32,488 nucleotides of DNA from Microbulbifer hainanensis (GTDB taxonomy: Bacteria > Pseudomonadota > Gammaproteobacteria > Pseudomonadales > Cellvibrionaceae), in the NCBI RefSeq assembly GCF_014904735.1, contig NZ_JACZCR010000049.1, forward strand, positions 1-32,488, given 5' to 3'. The position numbers were made by a program, and so were the translations under genes. This document shows, piece after piece, positions 1 through 7,412 of this stretch. The notes under the pieces were generated by a model. The model ran no database searches. It was not told the DNA's origin and saw only the letters and a list, made by a program, of their open reading frames with translations. How positions within the stretch are numbered: the first letter of the stretch is position 1; every line of letters begins with the position of its first letter.

Positions 1-27
1 TTCTACACATCCGGTCTGCTTTAGCAA
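1..27 (-). promoter_or_regulatory. Tandem promoter P3, cut by the window edge
   Basis: On the minus strand TTGCTA (22-27) and a 16-base spacer are followed by TAGAA (1-5). The sixth base of the -10 lies outside the window. A-rich sequence precedes it, as with the two promoters further upstream. The pattern CGCTTG...TAGAAT resembles the main rRNA promoters of pseudomonads, recalled from family knowledge. A short inverted repeat (GTCTGC 15-20 / GCAGAC 39-44) overlaps it. Confidence 0.45.
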
Positions 28-124
28 GCGCTTTCTGGCAGACTTTTTTGAGGTTTTCGCAGCTGCTTAACAGCGCTTTTGAAACCCTCGACCACCGTCT
101 CCGGTGACCCTTGAAGTGGCGCGC

Positions 125-152
125 ATTATAGCGACCTCTTCGACCTTGGCAA
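125..152 (-). promoter_or_regulatory. Tandem promoter P2 reading out of the window (probable rRNA operon)
   Basis: On the minus strand TTGCCA (147-152), a 16-base spacer and a perfect TATAAT (125-130) are followed by GCGCGCC, the GC-rich discriminator typical of stringently controlled stable-RNA promoters. An A/T-rich stretch lies directly upstream (about 157-190). It sits 110 bases downstream of P1, and no open reading frame follows it within the window. Confidence 0.65.
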
Positions 153-234
153 GCTCTTTCTTGGAGAAACTTTCTTAAGAAAATCAATCACTTGGAGCTG
201 CCTCCTCACTGCTTCTCAAGCAGCGAGGGCGCGA

Positions 235-263
235 ACTATACGAGCTGGCTCAGCCCGCTGCAA
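235..263 (-). promoter_or_regulatory. Tandem promoter P1 reading out of the window (probable rRNA operon)
   Basis: Read on the minus strand, TTGCAG (258-263) is followed after 17 bases by TATAGT (235-240), a good sigma70 promoter. The upstream stretch (about 266-310) is rich in A and T runs, as in UP elements of stable-RNA promoters. It lies just downstream of tyrS and points to the left edge. It shares the AAAGAGCTTGC block around its -35 with the second promoter at 125-152. That it drives an rRNA operon is inferred from the tandem arrangement and from the tyrosyl-tRNA synthetase/rRNA neighbourhood known in Pseudomonas. Confidence 0.55.
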
Positions 264-284
264 GCTCTTTTGTGACAAAACTGT

Positions 285-312
285 AAAAAATGCTTTTTCG
301 GCGAAAAAACGC
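285..312 (-). terminator. Possible weak tyrS terminator overlapping the P1 upstream region
   Basis: Immediately downstream of the tyrS stop on the minus strand, an AT-rich hairpin (292-312, with TTTTTC/GAAAAA pairing around a GCC loop) is followed by six T residues (285-290). It is weak because its stem has little GC. The same A/T runs may instead serve as the UP element of promoter P1. Confidence 0.3.
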
Positions 313-323
313 TCAAAAAGCCA

Positions 324-1628
324 TCAATTTGCCAGTGCAAACAGGTGGTACTTCTTCTTGCCGAGCCGGACGATATAGAAGCGGTCGCTCAGCGCCTTGT
401 CTGCGGCGAACACGCTGGCGGGATCCCCATTACTTTCCATGCCGACGGCCTGGCCGTTCACCAGCACGGCATTGCGACCCAGCGCATCTTTAACCGGCTT
501 GCCGGAAGGCGCCATGCCCGCATCCACCAGTAGGTTGATCAGGCTCTGCCCGCCGAAATCCGCTGGGAGATCGGAGCTGGGCAGGCCGTCGAGGCGCAAC
601 TGCTCGAGATCGCTCGCAGACAACTCGGCAATATCTCCGGAAAACAGCGCACGGGAAATCCGCTCCGCTGCGGCGAGACCATCCGCTCCGTGCACCAGCT
701 GTGTCACTTCCCGCGCAAGGATACCCTGCGCCTCCGGCTTGCCGGCGCGCTCGCGGTCCGCGGCTTCGATCGCATCGATCTCATCGACACTAAGGAAAGT
801 GAAGTAACGCAGGAATTTGTAGACGTCCGCATCGGCCGTGTTCAGCCAGAACTGATAGAAGGCGTACGGCGAAGTGCGGTTGGCGTCCAGCCAGATGGTG
901 CCGCTTTCGGTTTTGCCGAATTTGGTGCCGTCGGCTTTGGTCACCAGCGGCAGTGTCAGGCCGAATACCTTGCCGCGGTGTTGGCGGCGCGTCAGATCGA
1001 CGCCACCGGTGATATTGCCCCACTGGTCCGAACCGCCGATCTGCAGGGTGCACCCTTCGCGCTTGTACAGCTCGGAAAAATCCATCGACTGCAGCAGCAT
1101 GTAGGAGAACTCAGTGAAGGAAATTCCCTCACCTTCCCGCTGAATCCGCTGCTTGACGGATTCCTTGTTAATCATATTGTTGACGGAGAAATGTTTTCCC
1201 ACGTCGCGCAGAAAATCGAGCACATTGAGGTTCTGCGTCCAGTCGAGGTTATTGGCGACGATGGCGCTGTTGTCGCCACAATCAAAATCGACAAAGCGTG
1301 AAACCTGCGCCTTCAGTTTTTCCACCCAGCCAGAAACCACATCCGGAGTATTGAGACTGCGCTCCTGTGTTTTGAAGGAAGGGTCGCCAATCAGGCCGGT
1401 TGCGCCGCCAACCAGCGCAATCGGTTTGTGTCCTGCCGCCTGAAACCTCTTCAAAGTCAGTAGCGGGACTAGACTGCCTATATGCAGGGAATCCGCGGTG
1501 GGGTCGAAACCGCAATAGAGGGTTCTTGGCTCCGCCAGATGCTGTGTCAGCTCGCCGTCGCCTGTCGCCTGATTGATCAGTCCGCGGCGGTCCAAGTCTT
1601 TAAGCAGTGTCCCATCGACCCCGGCCAT
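324..1628 (-). CDS. tyrS: Tyrosine--tRNA ligase
   Basis: This cytoplasmic class I aminoacyl-tRNA synthetase charges tRNA-Tyr with tyrosine. The 434-residue product has the Rossmann catalytic core with the HIGH-type signature HIGS (about residues 49-52), the KMSKS-type loop as KFGKT (about 236-240), and a C-terminal S4 RNA-binding domain (about 365-434) ending in the GKKKYH block seen in E. coli-type TyrS. The length matches the family. The open frame extends to 1739, but the extension has no family resemblance and overlaps the likely promoter. The ATG at 1628 has a good GAAGGGGA ribosome site. It is transcribed towards the outward promoter array and divergently from the M23 peptidase gene. 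Confidence 0.96.
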   Translation of the reverse strand: MAGVDGTLLKDLDRRGLINQATGDGELTQHLAEPRTLYCGFDPTADSLHIGSLVPLLTLKRFQAAGHKPIALVGGATGLIGDPSFKTQERSLNTPDVVSGWVEKLKAQVSRFVDFDCGDNSAIVANNLDWTQNLNVLDFLRDVGKHFSVNNMINKESVKQRIQREGEGISFTEFSYMLLQSMDFSELYKREGCTLQIGGSDQWGNITGGVDLTRRQHRGKVFGLTLPLVTKADGTKFGKTESGTIWLDANRTSPYAFYQFWLNTADADVYKFLRYFTFLSVDEIDAIEAADRERAGKPEAQGILAREVTQLVHGADGLAAAERISRALFSGDIAELSASDLEQLRLDGLPSSDLPADFGGQSLINLLVDAGMAPSGKPVKDALGRNAVLVNGQAVGMESNGDPASVFAADKALSDRFYIVRLGKKKYHLFALAN

Positions 1629-1711
1629 GGTTTCCCCTTCAAAATACTTTTCGGTTGAATCGGGCCGCCGGACGGCGGCAAAGCGGGCTGCAACATTACC
1701 GAAGTCTGCGG

Positions 1712-1739
1712 TAAATACAAGCGCGTACAATACGTGCAA
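1712..1739 (-). promoter_or_regulatory. Putative tyrS promoter
   Basis: On the minus strand TTGCAC (1734-1739), 16 bases and TATTTA (1712-1717) lie 84 bases upstream of the chosen tyrS ATG. The -10 is weak. The rest of the 280-base tyrS/peptidase gap (1629-1908) shows a TATAAA on the plus strand near 1823 without a convincing -35, and nothing else I can support. Confidence 0.3.
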
Positions 1740-1908
1740 ACCACTGCCAGGGAATAAACGCAGAGGAACTCAATCATGGACAGACAGGTCAATTACTCCG
1801 TGAACCACGGCGGGAATTTTGTTATAAAGCCGCCTCGGTGTTCGTTTTTTAGGCACCGGTCACCAGTAACCCAGATAACAAGCACTAGCAGCGCCAGCCG
1901 ATAAGACC

Positions 1909-3288
1909 ATGTACGATCAAAGCAAACAGACGCCGAAGCGCCTGCTGGGCGCAGTGCGCCAGCACTTTCCCCGCACCCATGCCCTCGCAGCCGGCGCGGC
2001 CAGTTTCGCACTGGCGCTCACCATGTTCATGTCCACACCTGAAGTAGAGGCCAAGCGACTGCCCCTGGAGGTAAACCTCTCCAGCACGACAGCGGTCGAA
2101 GCCACTGCCGGTACCGCGGCCACACATCACGCCGCCGCGCCGGAAGCCGAGGAGACGTTGCGCGCCCACACACTGAAGGTCAAGCAGGGTGACACCCTGT
2201 CCGACCTGTTTGAGCGCGCCGGTGTCAGTGCCGCCGAGATGTACCAGCTGCTGGCCAGCGGTAAAGAAGCGCGGCAGCTGGCAAAGCTGGCCCCGGGCGA
2301 AGAGCTTACCTTCCGCACGGATGACCAGGGTGCCCTGAAGAGCCTCGAGCTGCACCGCGATCGACTGAACCTGGAAGAATTCAGCCGCGGCGATAGCGGA
2401 GACTTCAAGTACGCCCTGCACCAGCGCAAGGCCGACAGTTATACCGCTTATCGCCACGCCAAGATCGACAGCTCACTCTTTGTTGCCGGCAGCGATGCCG
2501 GCCTGAGCGGCAACCTGATCATGGAAATGGCGGACGTATTCAGTTCCGACATCGACTTCGCACTGGACATCCGCAAGGGCGATAGCTTCAGCGTCATGTA
2601 CGAAGAAGAGTTTCTGGAGGGGGAAAAAATCGGTAACGGCCCCATCCAGGCAGTGAGTTTCACCAATCACGGCAAAACCTTCAGCGCGGTGCGCTACGTC
2701 GATGTCCACGGTGATGCCAACTACTACACGCCCGACGGCAAAAGTATGCGCAAGGCTTTTATCCGCACCCCGGTGGATTTCGCCCGTATCAGCTCCGGGT
2801 ACAACCCGCACCGACTGCACCCGATTTTTAAAACCCGCCGCCCGCATAACGGCACCGACTACGCGGCCCCGACGGGCACGCCGGTCTATGCCACCGCCGA
2901 CGGCCGTGTAATCAAATCCGGCTACAGCAAAGCCAACGGCAATTACATCTTCCTGCAGCACGGCGAACACTACGTGACCCGGTACCTGCACCTGAGCAAG
3001 CGCCGGGTCAAAACCGGCCAACGGGTGAAGCAGCGCCAGGTGATCGGCAATGTCGGTTCCACCGGTTACGCCACCGGGCCACACCTGCACTATGAATTCC
3101 TGGTAAACGGCCACCACCGCAACCCCGCCACCATCGTGCGCAAGTTGCCCAAGGCGAAGTCCGTCCCGGCGTCGGAAATGGCGCGCTTCCAGGCCCAGAC
3201 CCAGCCGCTGCTGGCACAACTGGAAAACTACGAGCGCCCGGCCCTAGCCCAGCGTGACGACAACAGCGATAACAATACCGTCAATTAA
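1909..3288 (+). CDS. M23 family murein endopeptidase (MepM/Csd3-like)
   Basis: Predicted periplasmic or inner-membrane-anchored peptidoglycan hydrolase that cleaves peptide cross-links. The 459-residue protein has a basic N-terminus, one hydrophobic segment (about 26-41), a LysM/OapA-like region (about 87-135, starting KVKQGDTLSDLF), a middle Csd3-like domain and a C-terminal LytM/M23 domain. The zinc ligands are visible as HNGTD (313-317) and HLH (392-394). The domain order matches MepM-type D,D-endopeptidases needed for wall expansion. It is followed 18 bases later by anmK, as in P. aeruginosa, so the two probably form a unit. It is divergent from tyrS. Exact cross-link specificity cannot be read from the sequence. 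Confidence 0.92.
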   Translation: MYDQSKQTPKRLLGAVRQHFPRTHALAAGAASFALALTMFMSTPEVEAKRLPLEVNLSSTTAVEATAGTAATHHAAAPEAEETLRAHTLKVKQGDTLSDLFERAGVSAAEMYQLLASGKEARQLAKLAPGEELTFRTDDQGALKSLELHRDRLNLEEFSRGDSGDFKYALHQRKADSYTAYRHAKIDSSLFVAGSDAGLSGNLIMEMADVFSSDIDFALDIRKGDSFSVMYEEEFLEGEKIGNGPIQAVSFTNHGKTFSAVRYVDVHGDANYYTPDGKSMRKAFIRTPVDFARISSGYNPHRLHPIFKTRRPHNGTDYAAPTGTPVYATADGRVIKSGYSKANGNYIFLQHGEHYVTRYLHLSKRRVKTGQRVKQRQVIGNVGSTGYATGPHLHYEFLVNGHHRNPATIVRKLPKAKSVPASEMARFQAQTQPLLAQLENYERPALAQRDDNSDNNTVN

Positions 3289-3306
3289 ACCGCGGATACC
3301 TGTTCC

Positions 3307-4416
3307 ATGGCGGAGCTCTATATTGGGCTGATGTCCGGCACCAGCGTCGACTCGATCGACGCGGTGCTGGTCGACTTCGGCGAAAAGGACACCCTCCAGA
3401 CAAAAATCGTCTCTACCCTCGGCCACCCGATTTCTCCGGCACTGCGCGAAGCCATTCTCGCGCTCTGCGCACCTGGACCGTCGGAGCTCGATCGCGCCGG
3501 ACAACTGGACCGGGAGATCGGCCAGGTCTTCGCCGATGCAGTACTGAGCCTGCTGGACCGGGCCGGCGTGCAGCCCGGGGATGTCGCCGCCATCGGCAGC
3601 CACGGCCAGACCGTGCGCCATCGGCCACCCGGCTCTGTCTCCCTGCCCTTTTCCCTGCAACTGGGTGATCCGAACTCTATTGCTGCGCTAACCGGTATCA
3701 CTACCGTCGCCGATTTCCGCCGCCGGGATATGGCCCTCGGCGGCCAGGGTGCGCCGCTAATGCCAGCTTTCCACCAGGCCGCATTCGCCACTGACCGCGA
3801 TCGCGCAGTGGTCAACATTGGCGGCATGGCGAACATTACCGAGCTGTCCGCCGACGGCAGTGTCTACGGCTACGACACCGGCCCCGGCAACGCTCTACTC
3901 GACTACTGGGTGGGCCTGCACAAAGGTAAATCCTACGACGAAGACGGCGCCTGGGCTGCCAGTGGCCGAGTGCACCCGGAGCTACTGAACCGGCTGATGG
4001 CCGACCCGTACTTCGCCGCCAAGCCTCCCAAGAGCACCGGCCGCGAGACCTTTAACGCGAGTTGGCTCGAGGGCGCCAGCGCAGGACTGGAAGTCGCCCC
4101 GGTGGATATCCAGGCAACGCTGGCAGAAGTAACCGCCGCCAGCATTGCCGATGCCGCACACCAGTTTGCCTCCGGCGGCGAACTGCTGGTTTGCGGCGGC
4201 GGCGCCAGAAACAAGGATTTAATGGCCCGACTGCGCCGGCGCCTGCCGACCTGGTCGATCGCCTGTACCGGCAGTTACGGTATCGATGCGGACTGGCTGG
4301 AGGCAGTGGGATTCGCATGGCTGGCCCGCCAGACCCTGCTGGGATTGCCGGGCAACTGTCCGGGCGTCACCGGCGCGCGCAAGAAAACGATCCTGGGAGG
4401 GATTTACCCCGCCTGA
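3307..4416 (+). CDS. anmK: Anhydro-N-acetylmuramic acid kinase
   Basis: Cytoplasmic enzyme of peptidoglycan recycling. It hydrolyses and phosphorylates 1,6-anhydro-MurNAc to MurNAc-6-phosphate using ATP. The 369-residue length fits the family. Signatures seen are GLMSGTSVD (7-15), VADFRRRD (about 134-141), NIGGMANIT (170-178) and DTGPGN (190-195). The aspartate of the last motif corresponds to the family's catalytic base. No strong ribosome site precedes the ATG, which may reflect coupling to the endopeptidase gene ending 18 bases upstream. The gene converges with erpA across 47 bases. Confidence 0.96.
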   Translation: MAELYIGLMSGTSVDSIDAVLVDFGEKDTLQTKIVSTLGHPISPALREAILALCAPGPSELDRAGQLDREIGQVFADAVLSLLDRAGVQPGDVAAIGSHGQTVRHRPPGSVSLPFSLQLGDPNSIAALTGITTVADFRRRDMALGGQGAPLMPAFHQAAFATDRDRAVVNIGGMANITELSADGSVYGYDTGPGNALLDYWVGLHKGKSYDEDGAWAASGRVHPELLNRLMADPYFAAKPPKSTGRETFNASWLEGASAGLEVAPVDIQATLAEVTAASIADAAHQFASGGELLVCGGGARNKDLMARLRRRLPTWSIACTGSYGIDADWLEAVGFAWLARQTLLGLPGNCPGVTGARKKTILGGIYPA

Positions 4417-4443
4417 CGGAGCGCAGGCAGGGCGTGTGGCGTT

Positions 4444-4459
4444 GCGGGCAGGCGCCCGC
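4444..4459. terminator. Stem-loop between convergent anmK and erpA
   Basis: GCGGGC (4444-4449) and GCCCGC (4454-4459) form a 6-bp stem with a 4-base loop in the 47-base gap between the two convergent stop codons. No T-run follows on either strand, so a terminator role rests mainly on position. Confidence 0.35.
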
Positions 4460-4463
4460 TGGC

Positions 4464-4817
4464 TCAAATCGAAAAGGAGGAGCCGCAGCCGCAGGTGGAA
4501 GAGGCGTTGGGGTTCTGCACCACGAAACGGGACCCGGAAAGCCCTTCCTCGTAGTCCACGCTGGCCCCCACCAGGTACGGATAGCTCATTGCATCCACCA
4601 GCACCTGTATACCGTCTTTCTCGACGACAGCGTCGTCTTCGGCCACCAGCTCATCGAAGGTAAAACCATACTGGAAACCGGAGCAGCCACCACCGGTGAC
4701 GAACACGCGCAGTTTCAGTTCCGGATTGCCCTCTTCCTCCAGCAGACTCTTGACCTTGGCCACGGCCCGCTCGGTGACCACAACCGGCTCTGGGGAAAAG
4801 GAAACAGCTTCTGACAT
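4464..4817 (-). CDS. erpA: A-type iron-sulfur carrier protein ErpA
   Basis: Small cytoplasmic carrier that accepts Fe-S clusters from the assembly machinery and delivers them to apo-proteins, including enzymes of isoprenoid synthesis. The 117-residue protein carries the three conserved cysteines of A-type carriers: C45 in GGGCSGFQ, and C109 and C111 in the C-terminal CGCGSSF. Length and motifs fit ErpA/IscA; the ErpA assignment over IscA rests on the long N-terminus and on the position next to anmK as in pseudomonads. It is transcribed alone from its own promoter, convergent with anmK. An IscR-like site overlaps the candidate promoter. Confidence 0.93.
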   Translation of the reverse strand: MSEAVSFSPEPVVVTERAVAKVKSLLEEEGNPELKLRVFVTGGGCSGFQYGFTFDELVAEDDAVVEKDGIQVLVDAMSYPYLVGASVDYEEGLSGSRFVVQNPNASSTCGCGSSFSI

Positions 4818-4888
4818 AGGTCTCTCTCGGCAGAACAGGCATTCGCGCCCGCATAAAAACTATGCAGAGGCGCAGCCTTGTGGCCGCC

Positions 4889-4921
4889 ATCTTGCTAAAA
4901 CCAAGGAAATCAGTCAAGTAT
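4889..4921 (-). promoter_or_regulatory. erpA promoter with an IscR type 1-like site
   Basis: On the minus strand TTGACT (4912-4917) and a 17-base spacer precede CAAGAT (4889-4894), 71 bases upstream of the erpA ATG. The segment 4921 down to 4897 begins ATACTTGACT and matches about 20 of 25 positions of the type 1 IscR consensus as I remember it. The left half is perfect and the right half imperfect. The -10 is poor, which is common for activator- or repressor-controlled promoters. Confidence 0.4.
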
Positions 4922-4928
4922 AGTGAAT

Positions 4929-4958
4929 CGGCGGGCGACAAGAAGCGCCGACCCGCCG
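4929..4958 (-). terminator. Stem-loop after the bactofilin gene
   Basis: CGGCGGG (4929-4935) pairs with CCCGCCG (4952-4958) in the gap between the bactofilin stop and the erpA promoter. There is no T-run. It may end bactofilin transcription before erpA. Confidence 0.3.
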
Positions 4959-4985
4959 GTCGACCGCGGTGCGGCCGGAAGAGAA

Positions 4986-5426
4986 TTACTCGGCGTCGAT
5001 GACCGTCTCATCCGAGTATTCGATCATGCGCGGCTCGCCGGCAGTATCCACGTCGACATTGGACACCAGCGCGCCATTGACCTGGGCGCCTTTGACCATC
5101 TCGATCAGCTTGTAATGGACATTGCCTTCCACCATCGCCTTGGAGGACAGCTCCAGATGGCGCGTGGCGTAAACGTCGCCCTTAACATTGCCGTTGATCA
5201 CCACGTGAGGGACGCGGATTTCACCTTCGACCATACCGCCATCGACGATCTGCAGGCGCGCATCGCTGTCGCTGTGCGCACTGACGTTACCGCGCACTTT
5301 GCCCTCGATCACGAGGTTGCCGCGGAAGTGGAGATCGCCGGAGACTTCGGTCTGACGCGCAATCAAAGTCGTGTGGTTACTGCTGGAGCTAGCCATAGTG
5401 TTAGCCTTTTCTTTCTTTCTTAACAT
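4986..5426 (-). CDS. Bactofilin (polymer-forming cytoskeletal protein)
   Basis: Bactofilins self-assemble without nucleotides into filaments on the inner membrane and position cell-wall or polarity factors. The 146-residue protein has a short basic and polar N-terminus and a central beta-helix region (about residues 25-125) of repeated six-residue turns rich in G-x-V/I, for example NLVIEGKVRGNV and MVEGNVHYK. It ends in a short acidic tail. A second in-frame ATG at 5396 has a better AAAGG ribosome site and would give 136 residues. The lysine-rich MLRKKEK start resembles many bactofilins, so I keep the longer form. It lies 38 bases behind the DUF6776 gene and is probably co-transcribed with it. 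Confidence 0.88.
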   Translation of the reverse strand: MLRKKEKANTMASSSSNHTTLIARQTEVSGDLHFRGNLVIEGKVRGNVSAHSDSDARLQIVDGGMVEGEIRVPHVVINGNVKGDVYATRHLELSSKAMVEGNVHYKLIEMVKGAQVNGALVSNVDVDTAGEPRMIEYSDETVIDAE

Positions 5427-5464
5427 AATTCACCCAAACCTCGTAGCTTCGACGCTACAGTCAA

Positions 5465-6208
5465 TTAGCTTTTCTGCACCAGCCAACCGTAGCGCTGCTC
5501 TATATTGAAACCTTTGCGCCCACTGGATTTCAGCGACAGCTCCACACCTTCAGGCTCAAAGCCCTCGGGCAACTGTAGCTCGCCCTCGATATTCTGAAAG
5601 TATTTAAAGCGCAAAGGTATCTTCTCACTATCCACCTGCGCCGACAGAGCGCTCAGCGGATAGCGTTTTGGCTGTCCATCCTGGCTGCCCACAACGGTGA
5701 AGGTCGCATTGCCACTCACCACGTTGTGTCGAGTCGTCGACTGCTGCACCAACAGTTTGTACTGGTAGCGCCGCTGGTCAGACGTCTGCGAAATACTGAA
5801 ACGGCCGATGGATACGCCATCGCTGCCGTCGGCCGGGGCCATCAGGCCGCGGTAAAAAGTGATTTCCTGCTTGAGTTCGGCAATGCGGTTGTCTTTCGCC
5901 ACCAATTCGGCGCGCACTTTCTCGCCGGCCTGTTCACCGATGGTCAACGACTGCTCCGCCGTCGCTGCCCGCAGGCGCAGAGACTCGTTCTCGCTGCGCA
6001 GTTTGTCGAGCTGTTTCTGGGCCGTGTCGTATTCCCGGGTCTTCTGGTCCAGGCCCTGCCGCAAGTGGTGCTGGCCGGCGTAATAGGCCGCGGCCGACGT
6101 CGCCAGCACCAGCAGCGCCACTCCGATCACAGACAGCGTCCCGGAGAACGGCCGGTGGGGCACCACTTTCATGCGGTACTGCTTGCTGCCTTTTACTTTT
6201 TTCGCCAT
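5465..6208 (-). CDS. DUF6776-like membrane-anchored coiled-coil protein
   Basis: I recognise no biochemical function. The 247-residue protein has a basic cytoplasmic N-terminus, one transmembrane helix (about 22-44), a coiled coil (about 52-118, rich in E, K, R and L) and a globular C-terminal domain (about 128-247) with alternating beta-like segments, probably periplasmic. The layout matches the DUF6776 family found next to bactofilin in gammaproteobacteria; the family name is from memory. A GGA ribosome site precedes the ATG. It follows argC by 56 bases and precedes the bactofilin gene by 38 bases on the same strand, so it may be the membrane partner of the bactofilin filament. That role is inferred from context only. 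Confidence 0.8.
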   Translation of the reverse strand: MAKKVKGSKQYRMKVVPHRPFSGTLSVIGVALLVLATSAAAYYAGQHHLRQGLDQKTREYDTAQKQLDKLRSENESLRLRAATAEQSLTIGEQAGEKVRAELVAKDNRIAELKQEITFYRGLMAPADGSDGVSIGRFSISQTSDQRRYQYKLLVQQSTTRHNVVSGNATFTVVGSQDGQPKRYPLSALSAQVDSEKIPLRFKYFQNIEGELQLPEGFEPEGVELSLKSSGRKGFNIEQRYGWLVQKS

Positions 6209-6264
6209 GAATTCCGCTGGTTTGTTATTTGGTTATTTCGAGAATGTGGTAATCGCCGCCGATT

Positions 6265-7311
6265 TTAAGGCAGCAGAGCGGGGCTCTCCAGTCCCAACGT
6301 CTCATTTAGCCCGAACATGATGTTCATGTTCTGTATCGCCTGCGCCGATGCGCCTTTGGCCAGGTTGTCGATGACCGACATGACTACCAGGGTCTCACGC
6401 CCCTGGGGCTGCATCAGTGCGATCCTGCACATATTGGTGCCGCGTACGCTGCGTGTCTGCGGGTGACTACCGGCGGGCAGTACATCCACAAACGGTTCGT
6501 TGGCGTAGCGCTGTTCAAACAGCGCCTGCAGTTGCTCCGCGGACTGCCCTTTGCTGAGGGTGCCGAACAGCGTCGCGTGGATGCCCCGCACCATCGGCAG
6601 CAGGTGCGGCACAAAGGTCACGCGCGCCGCCTCGGATCCGGCAGGCTGCACCCGGCGCAGCCCCTGCTCAATCTCCGGCAGGTGGCGGTGCCCGCCGGCG
6701 GCATAGGCGCGGAAGTTGTCGCTGTTTTCGGCGAACAGCAGTTCCGTCTTGCCCTGGCGACCGGCACCGCTGGCGCCGCTGGCAGCACTGGCGATCAGGT
6801 GCTGCGGATCCACAGCGCCGGCTTCCAACAGCGGAATCCAGCCCAGCTGGATTGCCGTGGGATAGCAACCGGGGCAGGCCACCAGTTGCGCACCGGCGAT
6901 ATCGGCGCGATTCACTTCCGGCAAGCCGTAAACCGCCTCGGCGGCCAGCTCCGGTGCCGCGTGCGCCTGGCCGTACCACTGTTCCCAGGCGGGAATATCC
7001 TGCAAGCGGAAGTCTGCCGACAGGTCGATCACGCGCACTCCGCGCTGAATCAGTTCGGGAACCTGGGCCTGGGCTACGCCGTGTGGCGTGGCGAAAAACA
7101 CCAAGTCGCAGGCGGCCAGCTGCTCCAGGTCCGGTTCGCAAAATGCTAGATTGCAGTGACCCCGCAGGCTCGGGAAAAGTTCCGCCACCGCTGTGCCCGC
7201 AAGGGCCCGGGAAGTGATCGCGGTCAGCTCTACCTGCGGGTGCGCGGAGAGCAAACGCAACAATTCCACTCCCGTGTAGCCGGTACCGCCCACAATTGCT
7301 ACCTTGATCAC
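6265..7311 (-). CDS. argC: N-acetyl-gamma-glutamyl-phosphate reductase
   Basis: Third enzyme of arginine biosynthesis. It reduces N-acetylglutamyl-5-phosphate to the semialdehyde with NADPH in the cytoplasm. The product of 348 residues shows the nucleotide-binding GGTGYTG near the N-terminus (8-14) and the catalytic cysteine C149 in ACPGCYPTA. The open frame runs to 7527, but that extension is unlike ArgC and covers the start of the divergent ClC gene. The GTG at 7311 lies nine bases after an AGGAGA ribosome site and gives the family start [14 protein letters not shown] at 7317 is an alternative. DUF6776 and bactofilin follow on the same strand. Confidence 0.95.
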   Translation of the reverse strand: MIKVAIVGGTGYTGVELLRLLSAHPQVELTAITSRALAGTAVAELFPSLRGHCNLAFCEPDLEQLAACDLVFFATPHGVAQAQVPELIQRGVRVIDLSADFRLQDIPAWEQWYGQAHAAPELAAEAVYGLPEVNRADIAGAQLVACPGCYPTAIQLGWIPLLEAGAVDPQHLIASAASGASGAGRQGKTELLFAENSDNFRAYAAGGHRHLPEIEQGLRRVQPAGSEAARVTFVPHLLPMVRGIHATLFGTLSKGQSAEQLQALFEQRYANEPFVDVLPAGSHPQTRSVRGTNMCRIALMQPQGRETLVVMSVIDNLAKGASAQAIQNMNIMFGLNETLGLESPALLP

Positions 7312-7362
7312 CGCCACGAATCTCCTGTGCTCACTGCGGCCGCTGTTTGCGGCCCAATCCTC

Positions 7363-7391
7363 GATATAATCAGGCGAGCACTCTACCACAA
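7363..7391 (-). promoter_or_regulatory. Putative argC promoter
   Basis: On the minus strand TTGTGG (7386-7391) and TATATC (7363-7368) are separated by 17 bases, 52 bases before the argC GTG. Its -10 overlaps the -10 of the divergent ClC promoter on the other strand. No ARG-box pair was evident by eye. Confidence 0.4.
7365..7370 (+). promoter_or_regulatory. -10 element for the ClC gene
   Basis: A perfect TATAAT lies 43 bases before the ClC start codon. The matching -35 is weak (CTGTTT or TGTTTG around 7342-7348), so an activator may be involved or the promoter may be modest. Confidence 0.4.
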
Positions 7392-7412
7392 GCTTCTGCC
7401 AGATAAGGATGT

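Noticed and set aside
690..1301. 203-codon open frame on the plus strand
   Set aside because: Antisense to tyrS catalytic-core sequence. No start signals or recognisable domain.
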